Assembly (NCBI GenBank): GCA_018398765.1
Contig: JAHBMJ010004469.1
Span: forward strand, 12,501 to 55,107
Direction: 5' to 3'
DNA from: Chromera velia
Lineage: Eukaryota > Sar > Chromeraceae
DNA length: 42,607 nucleotides
The notes beneath the pieces were generated by a model that did no database searches, was not told the origin of the DNA, and worked only from the letters and a program-made list of their open reading frames with translations. Of this stretch, positions 20,088-30,774 are shown one piece after another (the stretch's first letter is position 1; every line of letters begins with the position of its first letter). Position numbers and translations under genes: made by a program.

Positions 20088-20948
20088 GGGGGGGNNNNNN
20101 NNNNNNNGGGGGGGGGGAGGGAGGCAGGGTTGGAGGGAAGGAGCGAGGGAGGGAAGGAGAGAGACACGAGGTTTGGACGGATGTTCTACCTCCGTCCGGA
20201 TCCTTCTGATGACTTGCAATCCTCTGTATTTGGACATTGCAATAAACCCTTCTTTTGTCTATCGTGCATCCGCCTTCCCTGGCTGCAGATTAGCCCTGAT
20301 AGACCCTGGCTCGTTCAGGAGTTTCTTGAGGGTCGCGAGTACTCTTCCTGCGCTCTCAGCTGGAAGGGTAAGCTCCTGGCCTTCACCGACAACGAGGCCG
20401 TGATCTCGTGTTACAACTTTAAGTACGCAGGGAGGGACAAAATTCAGGAGTGGGTTAGGGTCTTCTGTGAAAAGTATCAGCTGTCAGGGGTGATCTGCGT
20501 TGATTTCTTCGAGCGGGCAGACGGCACACAGCTTGCGATCGAGTGCAACCCCCGCTTCTCCTCCAACATGACCGCCTTCTACAACAACCCCCGGCTCGGT
20601 GCCGCGATGGCAGATCCTGACTTGGCGCTTCGCTCAGGGGTGACAGAAACACCCCTGCCGTCCTCCAAGGAATCGAACTGGACCCTGGTTGACCTCTACT
20701 TCCACTCGTACACCCAAATGATGAAGAACCCTCTGGCTGCTTTCACAGCGGCTGCAGGTCTTCTGTTGGTGAGTGAGGAGACCAAAGAGAAGCAGGACGC
20801 GTATTGGGCCCCTGAAGACCCCCTGCCCTCTCTCGCGCTCCACTGCTTTCACATGCCGGCGCTCCTTGTCCGGAATGTGTGGGATGGCAGGAAGTGGGCA
20901 AAGATTGACTTCTGCATTGGAAAGATGACTGAAGAGAACGGAGACTAA
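18679..20948 (+). CDS. mysC: MysC-type ATP-grasp ligase (mycosporine-glycine synthase)
   Basis: Three exons: 18679-19267, 19485-19828 (or -19840), and 20289-20948, about 530 residues. Intron 1 is phase 1 (GCAG|GTCAGA to CCCTGCAG); intron 2 is phase 0 (ACG|GTCAGC or CAA|GTCTAT to GGCTGCAG). The N terminus has a hydrophobic helix (about 52-82) as in cyanobacterial MysC. Then come LVTGGKMTKSLDVCRHL (105-121), YWMSASRFSSAVDKF (136-150) and, across the first junction, the LDDKVEFARMA segment. The ATP-grasp core follows: YILKTLDYDPMRRLDLFTLP, then PWLVQEFLEGREYSS, and FFERADGTQLAIECNPRFSS with the metal-binding E-x-N. The C terminus ends WAKIDFCIGKM, again like MysC. The enzyme would use ATP to join glycine to 4-deoxygadusol. 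Comparison with the family spacing favours the ACG donor. The start could also be Met16 (18724). Confidence 0.9.
20041..20160 (+). repeat. (CA)n(GA)n(G)n microsatellite with a 13-N assembly gap in mysC intron 2
   Basis: CA repeats pass into GA repeats and then a G run that ends in 13 unknown bases (20095-20107), followed by more G and GGGA-type repeats. The gap length is a placeholder, so the true intron length is unknown. It lies fully inside the intron and does not touch coding sequence. Confidence 0.95.
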
Positions 20949-22560
20949 ACAGAAGTTCAGAAAAAGCAAAGTGGGGGGGGTGAACTCGTCTTCTGTCAGA
21001 AAGAGACGGATGATCTTTTTAGAAAATGCAGAAGAACGGTGGTTCAGAAGACAAAAAAGAAGTAGCAGAAGATTCTTTGAGTCGGTCTCTCCTTTCCTCC
21101 CGTCGGTTTCTCCCTTCCTTCCTTTCCTCTCAAACGCAGTCTTCCTCCTCTCCTCCCCTTGCATTAAGGTTTCCTCGTGTGCGCCTGCTGTGTCTGAGTT
21201 CGTCTTTCAAGTTTCTGTTCCCATCTCCTCAATTTCCCCTCTTCTCTCCTCTTGCCCCCACACTCTCTCACCTCTTTCATGAATGAGTGAATGAGTGAAA
21301 GAACAAGAGGTAAGAAGGGAATGATGCGCATGCCAAAGAGCCCGTCCGTTTCTGAAAGAAGGGGCTGTCCGTGAAAAGAAGAACCCAAAAAACGATCGAG
21401 GTTCCATGGAGACGTGCAAGAGAACAAAAGAACGACTTGACAGCATGAGAGCACTGAGAGGAAAGGCTACCTGGAAAATCCGGTGCCTGATTCTTCTTTC
21501 GTTCTCTGTGAATCGTTTTTTCAAAGGATGATCGATTGATGAAATTGGGGAACTCCAGTGATCCGTCTTCCTTACGTCTTTGTCATCAGATGAATGCAAA
21601 AAGACATGCACCCGAGCGTGGGTTGAAGTACAAAATTGATGAGAGACACGAGCGTGTCAGGTGAAGTCAAGACGGATTTGTCCGTTTATCCATGTGCCTT
21701 TGCGTGTGTCAGTCAGAGAACAGTTCTGACTAGAGAAGTGATGCACGTGTGTGGAGTTGAGAGGGGATGGATAATACATGTACAGCCGGAGCACCTGAGG
21801 TCTCCTTCCTTTTTCTTCCGAAGTTCTGCCAGCCGATCAAGTGGTCTGTCCGTCTGTCCGACTGTCCGCAGTTGTCCTGACTGACAGACATGCAGCGTAG
21901 CTCGGCTCTGGCTCTGTGGTTGTTCATCTCATGCAACACTTTGGAGTTTTGACGCTTTCTTGCTTGCTCTGCATCCCTCACGTGACATGCGGTGGGGGGC
22001 TCTGACGAGCAACGTAGTTGCATATGTTCTTTCACTGCATGTGTGTCTCTCAAGTGAACCCATGCAGAAGAGAGAAGACACCGTGGCTACCCGGACCGGG
22101 AAGGAGACATGACTCCTTGGGCTGGATAGTCTTTCTGTCGTGCTTGTGCAGAAAGGTGGTTGCATATGGGGGACTTGATTCATCTGTAAGGTGCAATGCA
22201 AAGAAGTGACTGGGTGCTTGAGTGCCTCTTTTGTTGTGCTTACATGGCAGCTAGACAAAAAGAAAAGCCGTCTCAGTTTCTCTGGTCGGTGAAGTTCAGC
22301 TTTTGGGGAAGGGGGACTTGATGTCTTCTTTCCTCTTGGTTTGTCCCGCATGGTCTGGATGTCATGCCCCGACGTACGGGAGACTCTGACTGGCGAGACT
22401 GAAGTAGTTTGCATGCGATTTCGCCTTTGGGTGTATCTGTGGCAGTGGAATTGATGAAAAGCAGTCAGTACCAGTGACCAGTCACACGTAGTAAAAAAAC
22501 GAAGGACCACAGCAGACTCGGACTGAAACTAGACAACAGATTGCACCGCACAAGACAAAG
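20949..22560. other. Region downstream of mysC; no gene recognised
   Basis: Pyrimidine-rich tracts (21,070-21,280) and overlapping short frames on both strands are present. The longest minus-strand frame (21929-22510, 193 codons) has no recognisable domain and overlaps the dispersed repeat, so I do not call it a gene. Confidence 0.45.
21640..22023 (-). repeat. Dispersed repeat, copy B (inverted relative to the copy at 7.0-7.4 kb)
   Basis: Read on the minus strand, it shows the same ordered landmarks as copy A: ATGCAACTACGTT (22011-22023), CTGTCTGTCAG, CAACTGCGGACAGT (about 21864-21877), GACGGACAGACCACTTG, and CTTGACTTCACCTGACACGC (about 21653-21672). Similarity between landmarks is patchy. 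Together with copy A it encloses the four genes from 8.1 to 20.9 kb. Confidence 0.6.
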
Positions 22561-23576
22561 GGAAATTGCTATTATTAAGCTATTTAGATTATATATATAA
22601 AGACCGTGTCACCTTGCATAAAAATAAAAATTTGTAGCAATTGATTTATATGAGACAAAGAATGCGGGAAGTCTTCTCTATTATTTAGTGTTTATCCCTG
22701 TTTAAACTAGTGTTTAATTAATATAAAACCCTTGATAAAAAAAAAATATATTCGATCTCAATGATCATCTTATTTTCTAGCTCATTAATTTTGATGTTTT
22801 AATTACTAGTTTAATTACAATTATAAATGAAAAATTAAGCTGATAATAGTAAATAGTATCGATCCGGTAGCTCACTCTCCGGTGCTGTTTAGTCAGGTCT
22901 GGCAATTAGCTTCTCAATGACCGTGACCGTTATTATTAAAAATTCAAAATTGAAAAAGTCCACTTATAAAGTCTCTGATCGATAACTATATAGTCTGATT
23001 AAAACTTTAAACTTTAAAGTTTAAACTTTAGTTTTAATCTATATTTTAATGATTTGATCTAATTCATTCTTATACGTACTGCTCTATATACAATTTATGG
23101 TCTTTACTACGGGTTTCGGGATTAATTCTACCATTAGTTCTACTATTGATATGATGATATCATTCTATTCGGGATGCTAGCTACCACTATACATCATCAT
23201 TCTAGCTTAATAGCTTTAAAAAATGGTATAATTACATACTATAAAGCTCTAAAAAACTTTTCTGGACGTATATTAATATTAAAAAACTATATAGAAGTTC
23301 TAAGCATGTCCCATAGGTATTAGGTAGAACCATCACTCTAGCCGTTACTATTGGCAATAACAGCGAAGTAGCTAACTAGTCATCTGAACTGCCATATATT
23401 CTTAGTTATGCCGGTTAAATACTGCATGCATAAAATACTCAAAAATTTATATGCACTTTCAAAATTATAGACATCGATCCATTTTGCGCAGTCTTTCACA
23501 ATCGATCTTTCTTCCATAATACCAGTTTCACGCATTTCTTAAATATACTAAAAATATAGAAAAATATGCTGACAGT
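22561..23576. other. AT-rich non-coding block
   Basis: About 1 kb that is strongly AT-rich with many stop codons in all frames. It contains stretches such as ACTTTAAACTTTAAAGTTTAAACT (from about 23004), which can fold back on themselves. I found no terminal inverted repeats or target duplication at its edges. Confidence 0.5.
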
Positions 23577-23867
23577 GTGCCTTTACGTGGTACTGCACGT
23601 CCCTCCCACCCCCCACCCCCCCACCCCCCGGGAAGCATCCAGCCAGATAACCCAGCCAGTGTCAGGGCCGCCCTATCAGAGGCCAACCTAAGTAAAATCG
23701 CCCAGGCTTCTCGGCAAAACAACCAGGTCCCTCGCAGGGGTGTACAGCTCCTTGCCTTAATGGAGTCTGCACAGAAGTATCAACCGCCGCAAAACATGTA
23801 TCGGAAGACAAAGCGTCACTGGAGGATCTATAGGCAATCATTTCGTCAATCATTTTACGGTTTTTGA
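23577..23867 (+). CDS. Possible exon of a hypothetical protein
   Basis: This frame is open for 96 codons and its second half looks protein-like (RAALSEANLSKIAQASRQNN, then RRGVQLLALMESAQKYQPPQ). The frame opens with GTG and not ATG, so if real it is probably an internal or terminal exon. The Pro-rich start (PPPPHPPG) comes from a C-rich tract. I recognise no family, and the neighbours give no clue. Confidence 0.25.
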   Translation: MPLRGTARPSHPPPPHPPGSIQPDNPASVRAALSEANLSKIAQASRQNNQVPRRGVQLLALMESAQKYQPPQNMYRKTKRHWRIYRQSFRQSFYGF

Positions 23868-25011
23868 GAGTTCCACAAAAAGACTTGAATAGAGCTAATG
23901 TGCACTATTATGAGTTCTTACAAGCGAATCCGCATGGCGCCACAGGATCGATTGGCGTTGTCGTTTATTCGTTTGCTGCTCTTTACATTTTGGGTCTGCT
24001 CTGCTGCTGTTTTGCGTGCTTCCCTTCCCGCCCCCGCTCTATTCCTCTTCCAAGCTTTCGCGAGCAATCTCTTTTTTCACCTCTATTTAGCTTTTTTTTC
24101 TGAAAGCATTTCAGTGAAGGCCAGAATAAAAAATTGATCGGGCTTGCCAAAGGACCTCAACAGAGGAGGGATCGACTGACCTCACAGAGAGTATAATCCT
24201 GGAAGGTCAGCGAAGGTCGGAGACTTCACCTTGCAAGATCTCAACGCCGTTTCCTCACGACGGTCCCACCAACGTCCAGCCAGATTCATGGCCAGAGTCA
24301 GCGCCCCACTCTCCTTTCTAACTGTTTCATGCCATCAGCCGTCCACAGCATGAAATAAAGCTTCGAGCTTCACGTCACGCTGACGATTTCAACGTCAACT
24401 CTTGCCCCACCAAAGGAAAACCTGAGCCAATGGGCCCAGAGAACGTCCTCTGCAGAGCCACTCGCTGACAGCTCCCCAGTCTGAAATCGATCTTCCAGGG
24501 GTAGACTGAGGGGGGGTATTCCCGAGACCCTCTTTTTCTCAGGGAAGTCTGCAGACAGACATGGACAGAATTGGACATCGTCAATGTGAGGATGTCAATC
24601 GATCATGATTTCCTGTCTTTCGTATGAATTAACTTGCACTGTTGACACGGATGAAAGGGGGCCTCCTCCCGTCTTGCGATCAGACACAAGACTTTTGTGA
24701 ACTCACTCGTTGTGGATGCCTCTTCATGCAGTCGATTGCATGCATGTTATTTGCTCTCTGTTTCTCTGTGCATGTGAGGCACTCAATAGAAGCACGCGGG
24801 CCTCTTCCTATTTACTGGATGCACCTTTAATTCCGAGGCTTATTCGTTGTTCACGGAGACATTCATCTGCTATGCGGTCATGCAGAAAGGGAACGCGGCA
24901 AAAAGAGTCCGGATGAGTCGTGAGAGTCCTTGGCCCATCCGTCTCTCTCGGTCGGTGCGATATTCCTGCATGCAGAAGAGAGTTCAACGCAGACATCTTG
25001 TATAAATATAG
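23868..25011. other. Intergenic; no gene recognised
   Basis: Short frames only, none with a recognisable domain. Pyrimidine-rich near 24,000-24,100; otherwise mixed composition up to the target duplication of the hAT-like element. Confidence 0.45.
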
Positions 25012-25019
25012 GACAATCA

Positions 25020-26093
25020 CTAGGGTATGACACCAAAAAAAAAAATGAATATAATTTAATTACAAACCCTAGGGGTATGTGTCACTCTGATTAGCTATAA
25101 CTCCAAAAAGTGTTTTTTAAGGTTTTTAGGATGAACTGAACTTATTCTTACGATAACACAACTTTTTAAATTAAATTTTATGACCTTTTATATATAGGAA
25201 AGTTAATTCACCCTTTGAGGTTCGCAAACGCCCATAACGTCAGTTTGCAAACCTAATCCTCCAACCTGACCAAACCTGTCTAAACCTGTCTAAACCTTGT
25301 TTCAAATGGCTTTTGCATGAAGACAGAGAAGATGCAAAGCAAGCATAACCTGGCATTTTACCAGGAAATATCAAACAAACCGATCATTCAACAAATGTAC
25401 GATAAAGTCAAGAACACAGAAGCTGCCTTCATTCTTTCACACTTCAACAGACTTCTCCAAAGGTGCAATTTCCTTTTCAAACACCCGGTCAACTTGCTCC
25501 AATTCTCTATCTTCAATTCGTAAGCTACCATCAATGTTTAGTACAGTGGGTTTCTAAATTTCTTAATTATGTGTGTGGTTTCCACGGAGAGGGGATCAAG
25601 TAAACAAAGATCGTGCCATATCGTGCCGGGAAAGAAGAGAGGGGAAAAGGGGGGGGGGCAGGACAAAGAGAATGCAGCGGTTCCTGTGAATGCTGATGCG
25701 AGCGAGGCTGTATCCCCTTCCTGAAATGCTCATGCACAGAGTGTCACAGACGTGGTCTTACTGGCAAAAACATATAAAATGTGTTTTTAACAGATCATTC
25801 ACATACAGATTTCAGAAGTTTGACCAGGTTTGGATAGGTTTGAAGAGGTTTGGAAGGTTTAAGTCTGGTACGACCATGGTTTCTAAACCAATTCTAAACC
25901 TAACGTAGCGAATAGGTTTTAAATTCATCTAAATCTATCCTAACCTACCCTAACCTTAGCTACTTAACCCTATTTTAGCGTTTTTTTAGAAGATTAAACT
26001 CCAGAAATCTCTTTTAAAACATCAAAAATTTAAGTTTTTATTGAAAAACGTAACTTCAAACCTAGGGTACCCTCATAAAGTGTCAGACCCTAG
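25020..26093. mobile_element. hAT-like non-autonomous element, 1,074 bp, with 8-bp target duplication
   Basis: The left end is CTAGGGTATGACAC and the right end is its reverse complement with one mismatch (GTGTCAGACCCTAG). The octamer GACAATCA lies directly outside both ends (25012-25019 and 26094-26101). An 8-bp target duplication with short inverted ends is typical of the hAT superfamily. Inside, clusters of AAACCTG-type motifs on the left (about 25255-25305) face AGGTTTGG-type motifs on the right (about 25818-25862), giving a subterminal inverted arrangement such as transposase-binding repeats. The sequence is AT-rich and encodes no recognisable transposase, so it would depend on an autonomous relative. 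Confidence 0.85.
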
Positions 26094-26291
26094 GACAATC
26101 AGATCTTTCTAGACAGTTACCGAGTCCGTGTAGAGACACTTCTTCATACCAAGTCAGCCCTGATCACACTGAACACCGCTCTTGTAGTTATATTTCATGC
26201 TGCCCTGTGAGCCTCAAAAGAGAATTTTTATTCTGCTCGATTCTGCTTACAATAGTGCCCTAAGTATGGAAGACGAAAAGTTGGATTTTCA

Positions 26292-26512
26292 ATGGATTTA
26301 TGTTTCTGCACTCTTCCATACGAGCAACAACTGGCTGACCCTCTGATGCTTCACCAGATCCATCCAAGAAGAAAACGCTTCTTAGAAAGAGGCCCGGAGT
26401 CCAACCAGAGAAAGGAGTCAGAGCCTCCACCCGTATACGTGCCTAGGAAGGAAACAAACGTAGTCCCCTTCCACAAGCAAATACGCAACGGCCGACCGGA
26501 AAGCAGAAGGAA
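26292..26512 (+). CDS. Possible first exon of a hypothetical protein
   Basis: This is an ATG-started frame of about 73 codons, rich in charged residues and Pro (segments RRKRFLERGPESNQRKESEP and PPPVYVPRKETNVVPFHKQI), that runs to a plausible donor (GGAAA|GTAAGC). Within the next 600 bases there is a second exon-like frame. I do not recognise the family and no promoter or downstream end could be fixed. Confidence 0.3.
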
Positions 26513-26928
26513 AGTAAGCAAGGAAGAAAGGAAGGAGCAAAGAAAATAAGGAGCTAAGAAAGAAAGAAAGAAATTAAGCAGAGATCGGGATGGATGGAAA
26601 CATACACGTTCACTCACACACACTTTTCTCATTTTGTGCTTGGTTGTTCTTGCTGGTTTTTGCTCTTCCGATCTTTCAATCAGTATACACACACAAACGG
26701 ATTGTCCGGCCTCTTTCAAAGAGGGACGGGAAACCTACTTTCTCTTTCAAGAGTCTCTCTGAACAAGAAGAGAAAACTTTTTCTTCGACAAGCTTTGCTC
26801 TGGTCCGCTTTTTTCATTTTCATAGTACTTCCTGCCCCTAGTCACAAAGACCTCCTCTCTTTTTTTGAATTCGCTTGATTGATTTTCTAGAAAGCACACA
26901 TGTTTGAGACGCCTCAAGTAGTTCTACC

Positions 26929-27109
26929 ATGCCTCTTTTCCTATTTTCGATCCTCTTGTCTTCCTTTCTTTTCTCTTCTCTCAATAAAGAAATCGTAGCC
27001 ACCCCTATCTTCCGCCTTAACAGAGGGACGCTCGACCTCCATGATGAGACGACCACCGACGGAGACAGTGAGAAGTGTCACGGGAGAGGGACGCTCATCT
27101 CAGCACCCT
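26929..27109 (+). CDS. Possible second exon of the same hypothetical protein
   Basis: The frame across 26,990-27,109 (IFRLNRGTLDLHDETTTDGD, then SEKCHGRGTLISAP) ends at a consensus donor (CCCT|GTGAGT). The preceding TTTTCTCTTCTCTCAATAAAG could be its acceptor, in which case the first part of the ORF is intronic. Linking it to the exon at 26292 is a guess from proximity. Confidence 0.25.
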
Positions 27110-27396
27110 GTGAGTACTCATGCTGTAAAGAGAGAAAGAGAATGCAACACCAGCCAGAGGAACAAAAGTGTTTCCTCATGACCATGCAGCGAAAAAAAAT
27201 AAAAAAAGACAAGTGTTGCAGTCACTGTTCTCTTTAGTGAATTTGCACACCACCTGTCATGCACCTTGTCAACGCCACTTTCACAGTACACTTCACTTCA
27301 GTTGACTTGACTTCACTATGGTTTCATTTCATTATGATATAACGCGCCCGTTCACTTCACATGTCTGGAACCTTTCACTTTTCACATACGTGTGCA

Positions 27397-27397
27397 C

Positions 27398-27441
<44 letters not shown>

Positions 27442-27503
27442 ATGTATGTGTATGTGTATGTGTATATATATGTGTGTGTATATGTGTGTGTGTGTGTGTA
27501 TGA
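27397..27503 (+). repeat. (TC)n(TG)n(TATG)n compound microsatellite
   Basis: A TC tract changes into TG and TATG/TGTA repeats. The Ser-Leu and Tyr-Val frames across it are artefacts. Confidence 0.93.
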
Positions 27504-27791
27504 GTGAAAGACAGAAAGAAAGACAGAAAGAAGAAGGAAAAAGAAAAATAAAAGACAAAAAGAAATAAAGGAAGAAAGAAAGGAAACTCGCGGCCGGCCG
27601 GAGTATACAAAACTGCCCTTAGTACGTCTTCCGTATCCTTGTCTTCCAAATTAGTCTTTTCATCCCAACGCCTCTTCATTCCTTCTTCTTCCCTTTGCAG
27701 CAGAGGGCCTGCAAGGAAAAGAGATAATTGATCCCTTCCCACCCCCCCGCCACCAAGACCCACACTTTTTGACTATCCAGTTCTTTGGAAG

Positions 27792-28274
27792 ATGGGAAGT
27801 CCTTTTCTAGACCACCCCATCCCATTTCATTCTGTGGTTCTCTTTGAAGTTGCCTTAGCAACCAATCGAGACCCGTCCGATACCATATGCGTGCTGGGGG
27901 GCCTACCTGCTTATGCAGAACAGATCCAGCTGGCGCAAGCTGAGCTGCCGAATTCTTCCTCCCGTCCCTCATCCCTTACCGTTCCCACCCACCCCGCCCA
28001 AATCTCGCCCCCCCCTGACCCCCCACCCCCCCATTTCCACGATGAAGGACACACAGGCATGCAAGGCATGGTCTCAAAAAACAAAATTCTCCACCACGTC
28101 GATTGTGCTTCTCTTTCTTTCAGCATCGCCGCAGAAGAAAAACTTTCTTTGGAGACTTCGTATTCACTATTAAACAGACTCATGTGTTCCATTGGTGATC
28201 AAACAGCCAGCTCTATTTTCCTTTGGTCGATCTTTATGTTCAACTACGCAATAAAAACAGGCATTCATCAATAA
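27792..28274 (+). CDS. Open frame of unknown status
   Basis: An ATG-started frame of 160 codons. The segment LFEVALATNRDPSDTICVLG looks protein-like, but the middle is a Pro/His-rich read of a C-rich tract (PPPDPPPPHF). There is an acceptor-like TTATGCAG at 27,911-27,918 within the frame, so if this is a gene only part is exon. I recognise no domain. Confidence 0.2.
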   Translation: MGSPFLDHPIPFHSVVLFEVALATNRDPSDTICVLGGLPAYAEQIQLAQAELPNSSSRPSSLTVPTHPAQISPPPDPPPPHFHDEGHTGMQGMVSKNKILHHVDCASLSFSIAAEEKLSLETSYSLLNRLMCSIGDQTASSIFLWSIFMFNYAIKTGIHQ

Positions 28275-28864
28275 GAAGTCATGCAGGAAAGATTACAAGA
28301 CACATGTTTTCTTTCAACCCCGGGCCCTTTTTTTCTTCGCCCCACTCTGTTGTTTCTATACAGCCCCCCCACGCCACCCTTCATCTGGGAGCACAGAGAG
28401 AAGAGAGAAGAAAGTGTTCCTGAATGATTGAGGAAGTGTGCCCAAGTCAGGGGAAGCAGACTGCTCTTCTGACATGACGCACTCTCTTTCCCCTTACAAC
28501 TACTCCCCTGACCCCTCAATTCTTTTTTTACAAAAGGGAAAGCACATGCCCTAACAGAAGTCAAGTAAGTTATCGCAGCCCCCCTCGATCCTCTCTGAGA
28601 CTCCTGTTGCTCTTTGCGCTTTTCATTGCATGTTCAGCCTGCTCGACGGCTTCTCTGATGCATTTACGAACAGGTGGTGGTTGCAGGGCAGGGGTCTACC
28701 TCTATCTCTTTTGCTTGAATGAAGTGAAGTCAAACAGTGCCTTATCACGGTGCGTGGAGGGACTTGACGAGGGCCGGCCTTCTTTTTGCTCCGAGTCGGA
28801 AAGTACCTGACTGGTGTTACAAAAATGGCTAGGTTGTGGTAGTGTTTGGGAACTGGTAGAGAAG

Positions 28865-29810
28865 GAAGACAGGGAAACGTTGATTCGGGATGTTTGGGAT
28901 CAGCAGATATCGATGATGGGAACTTCGACTCCCTGTGTCATGCAGGCCCCAACTATAGAAGGCTTGTGGGTGTTGTGCTCAATGTCTTGCGGGGAACCGG
29001 GTGCATCCTACAGAACAACGCAGGCTTTTGCTGATAGGCTTGCTGGCTTTAACCTTATACATCATCATCATCATCATCATCATCAGTCCTGAGCTGACTC
29101 TGCCCATACACGTGTCTTCATGATGATCACCTCGGACCCTCCCTCCCTGCTGCTGCTGAGTATGGTCTGAGAGGAAGCATTTACGGATGGAAAGCAAGTC
29201 AATCAACTTAGGCAAAGAGTGGTAGGACAAACAAGCGGGAGTTTTGCGTCGAAAGGAGAAGATGCTAAAGTCTGGTCGAAGATGGCGTTGCTCTGGATCG
29301 ATGTCCAGCAGGGGGGAAAGGACCTCTGGCTCCACTCATCTGCATTGGCAGCAGACTCTCATGCACCCCACCTCACAGCCTGGGCCGGCAATCATGTAAA
29401 AGTCGTATCGTCAGTCTCTGTACCTAGCTCTCTTGCTTGCATCAAGTTGCGGGAGGGGCACAAGAGGAGGGGCTGACTGCCTGTCGGCTACTGGAGAAGA
29501 CAGAGGGAGGAGCATTGTAGGGATGTCCGACGACCCTCAATTGCTACTGTGAGATCTCAATTGTAGAAAGCTTACGGGTATTGAGCTCGTGGAAGGAACC
29601 GGGTGCATCCGTCTGAGCAACAGAGATCAAACAAGACTCCTGCATGATTTGTGCATCAACATTCGGTGTTTTCTCTTCTGACTATTACCCCCACTGCCTG
29701 CTATCACGACTGCTAAATAGGGTTGAAGTAGTCTGCTCAAGGAAGGGCTAGGGGGGCAGCTAGCTACTCTGAGGCCGATTGACGTATGGAAAGGGTGGAA
29801 AGACAGAGAA
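28865..29810 (+). repeat. Degenerate tandem duplication, offset about 600 bp
   Basis: The block GGAACCGGGTGCATCC is at 28993-29008 and again at 29595-29610, an offset of 602. Upstream, AACTATAGAAGGCTTGTGGGT (28951) pairs with AATTGTAGAAAGCTTACGGGT (29559); downstream, TTTACGGATGGAAAG (about 29180) pairs with TGACGTATGGAAAG (about 29780). The first copy also contains a (CAT)8 run at 29061-29086. No gene is apparent in either copy. Confidence 0.6.
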
Positions 29811-30381
29811 GCCAAGGCTTCATGAAGAGGGCATATAGTTGAATTCAATGCTGTTGATCAGGGATAGTGCTTGCTGTCAAGGGACAAAGAGGCATGCAGG
29901 AGCTCTGGACGCTTTCAGGAAGTTTGTGCTAGATGCAGGCTTCTGCAGACCTTTGCTCAGTACATGGTCTATATGAGAAGTTGCAGATCCTGACACATGC
30001 AGAGCTGCTGCAGCGTAGAGAGATAAGATGGCTACCAATTTGTCCTGCGAAGATACAGGAGCTTGTTGTAGCAGGCTTTGCGAAGCCGCTAAGAAGCCCT
30101 ACCTATAAATGTGCTCCTTCCTTACCCTCGCCCCCAGGTATTCAATGTTTTCGTTTCTTCGTTCTGCTTGCCTCTCTGTCTCTTTAGGCCATTCTGGAAT
30201 TAAGGCATCTATTTGTGTGCTGTGTTTTATCTGCTACTGCCACAAAGAAAGAAAGAAAAAAACTTTAGAAGGGTTGTAAAAGGAGGGAAGAGGGAAAGGG
30301 TGGAATGAGAGAAGCTCAAGGAAAATGAAAAAATGACCCCTCGATGACGGAATAAAGAACACAACGGATCGATATTCTCAA
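29811..30381. other. Intergenic; no gene recognised
   Basis: Short frames only. An 84-codon ATG frame at 29933-30187 (start MQASADLCSVHGLYEKLQIL) has no domain I know. Confidence 0.4.
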
Positions 30382-30774
30382 TCACATGAATTCCTCACTT
30401 TCTTGGCTGATCAGCCTAAGAGGTTCTGACGTTTCGGTGTCTAAAGTAGTTTTTGCGCTGAATCGTCTGCGTGCACCTCCTCCTCGTTTTTCCAGCTCTT
30501 CTCTTTCATTTTCTACTGCGACAACTTTGTTTTGCTCTGTCTCAACGTCTGCCTCTTGTCCGACCATTTTTTTTTCCTTCATGATCACCACCGTCGCTTC
30601 TTGTTCATCACTTTTTTTGTCTATGATAGCCACTGTCCCTTGTGCTTGCTTCCTCTCGATGTTTGCTTCTGTTTTGCAAGTCCACAACGGACCAACTGTT
30701 TCTGTGACCAATCGAAAGAGAGTGACGAGCAGCACAAGCAGAAGAAGAGGGGGGAAAAACAAGCAGCCAAACAA
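30382..30774 (-). CDS. Possible exon: membrane-anchored, charged hypothetical protein
   Basis: On the minus strand a 130-codon frame encodes a strongly hydrophobic segment (LFFPPLLLLVLLVTLFRLV). A Glu/Lys-rich region with coiled-coil-like character follows (EEREELEKR-type stretches) and the frame ends at a TGA. The frame begins with TTG and is closed upstream by a TGA with no ATG between, so it would need a spliced first exon. Composition is more protein-like than the other strand. No family is recognised. Confidence 0.3.
   Translation of the reverse strand: MFGCLFFPPLLLLVLLVTLFRLVTETVGPLWTCKTEANIERKQAQGTVAIIDKKSDEQEATVVIMKEKKMVGQEADVETEQNKVVAVENEREELEKRGGGARRRFSAKTTLDTETSEPLRLISQESEEFM

Noticed and set aside
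25020-26093. Telomere-like CCCTAG/CCCTAAC motifs
   Set aside because: They are few, not in tandem, and belong to the ends and interior of the hAT-like element.
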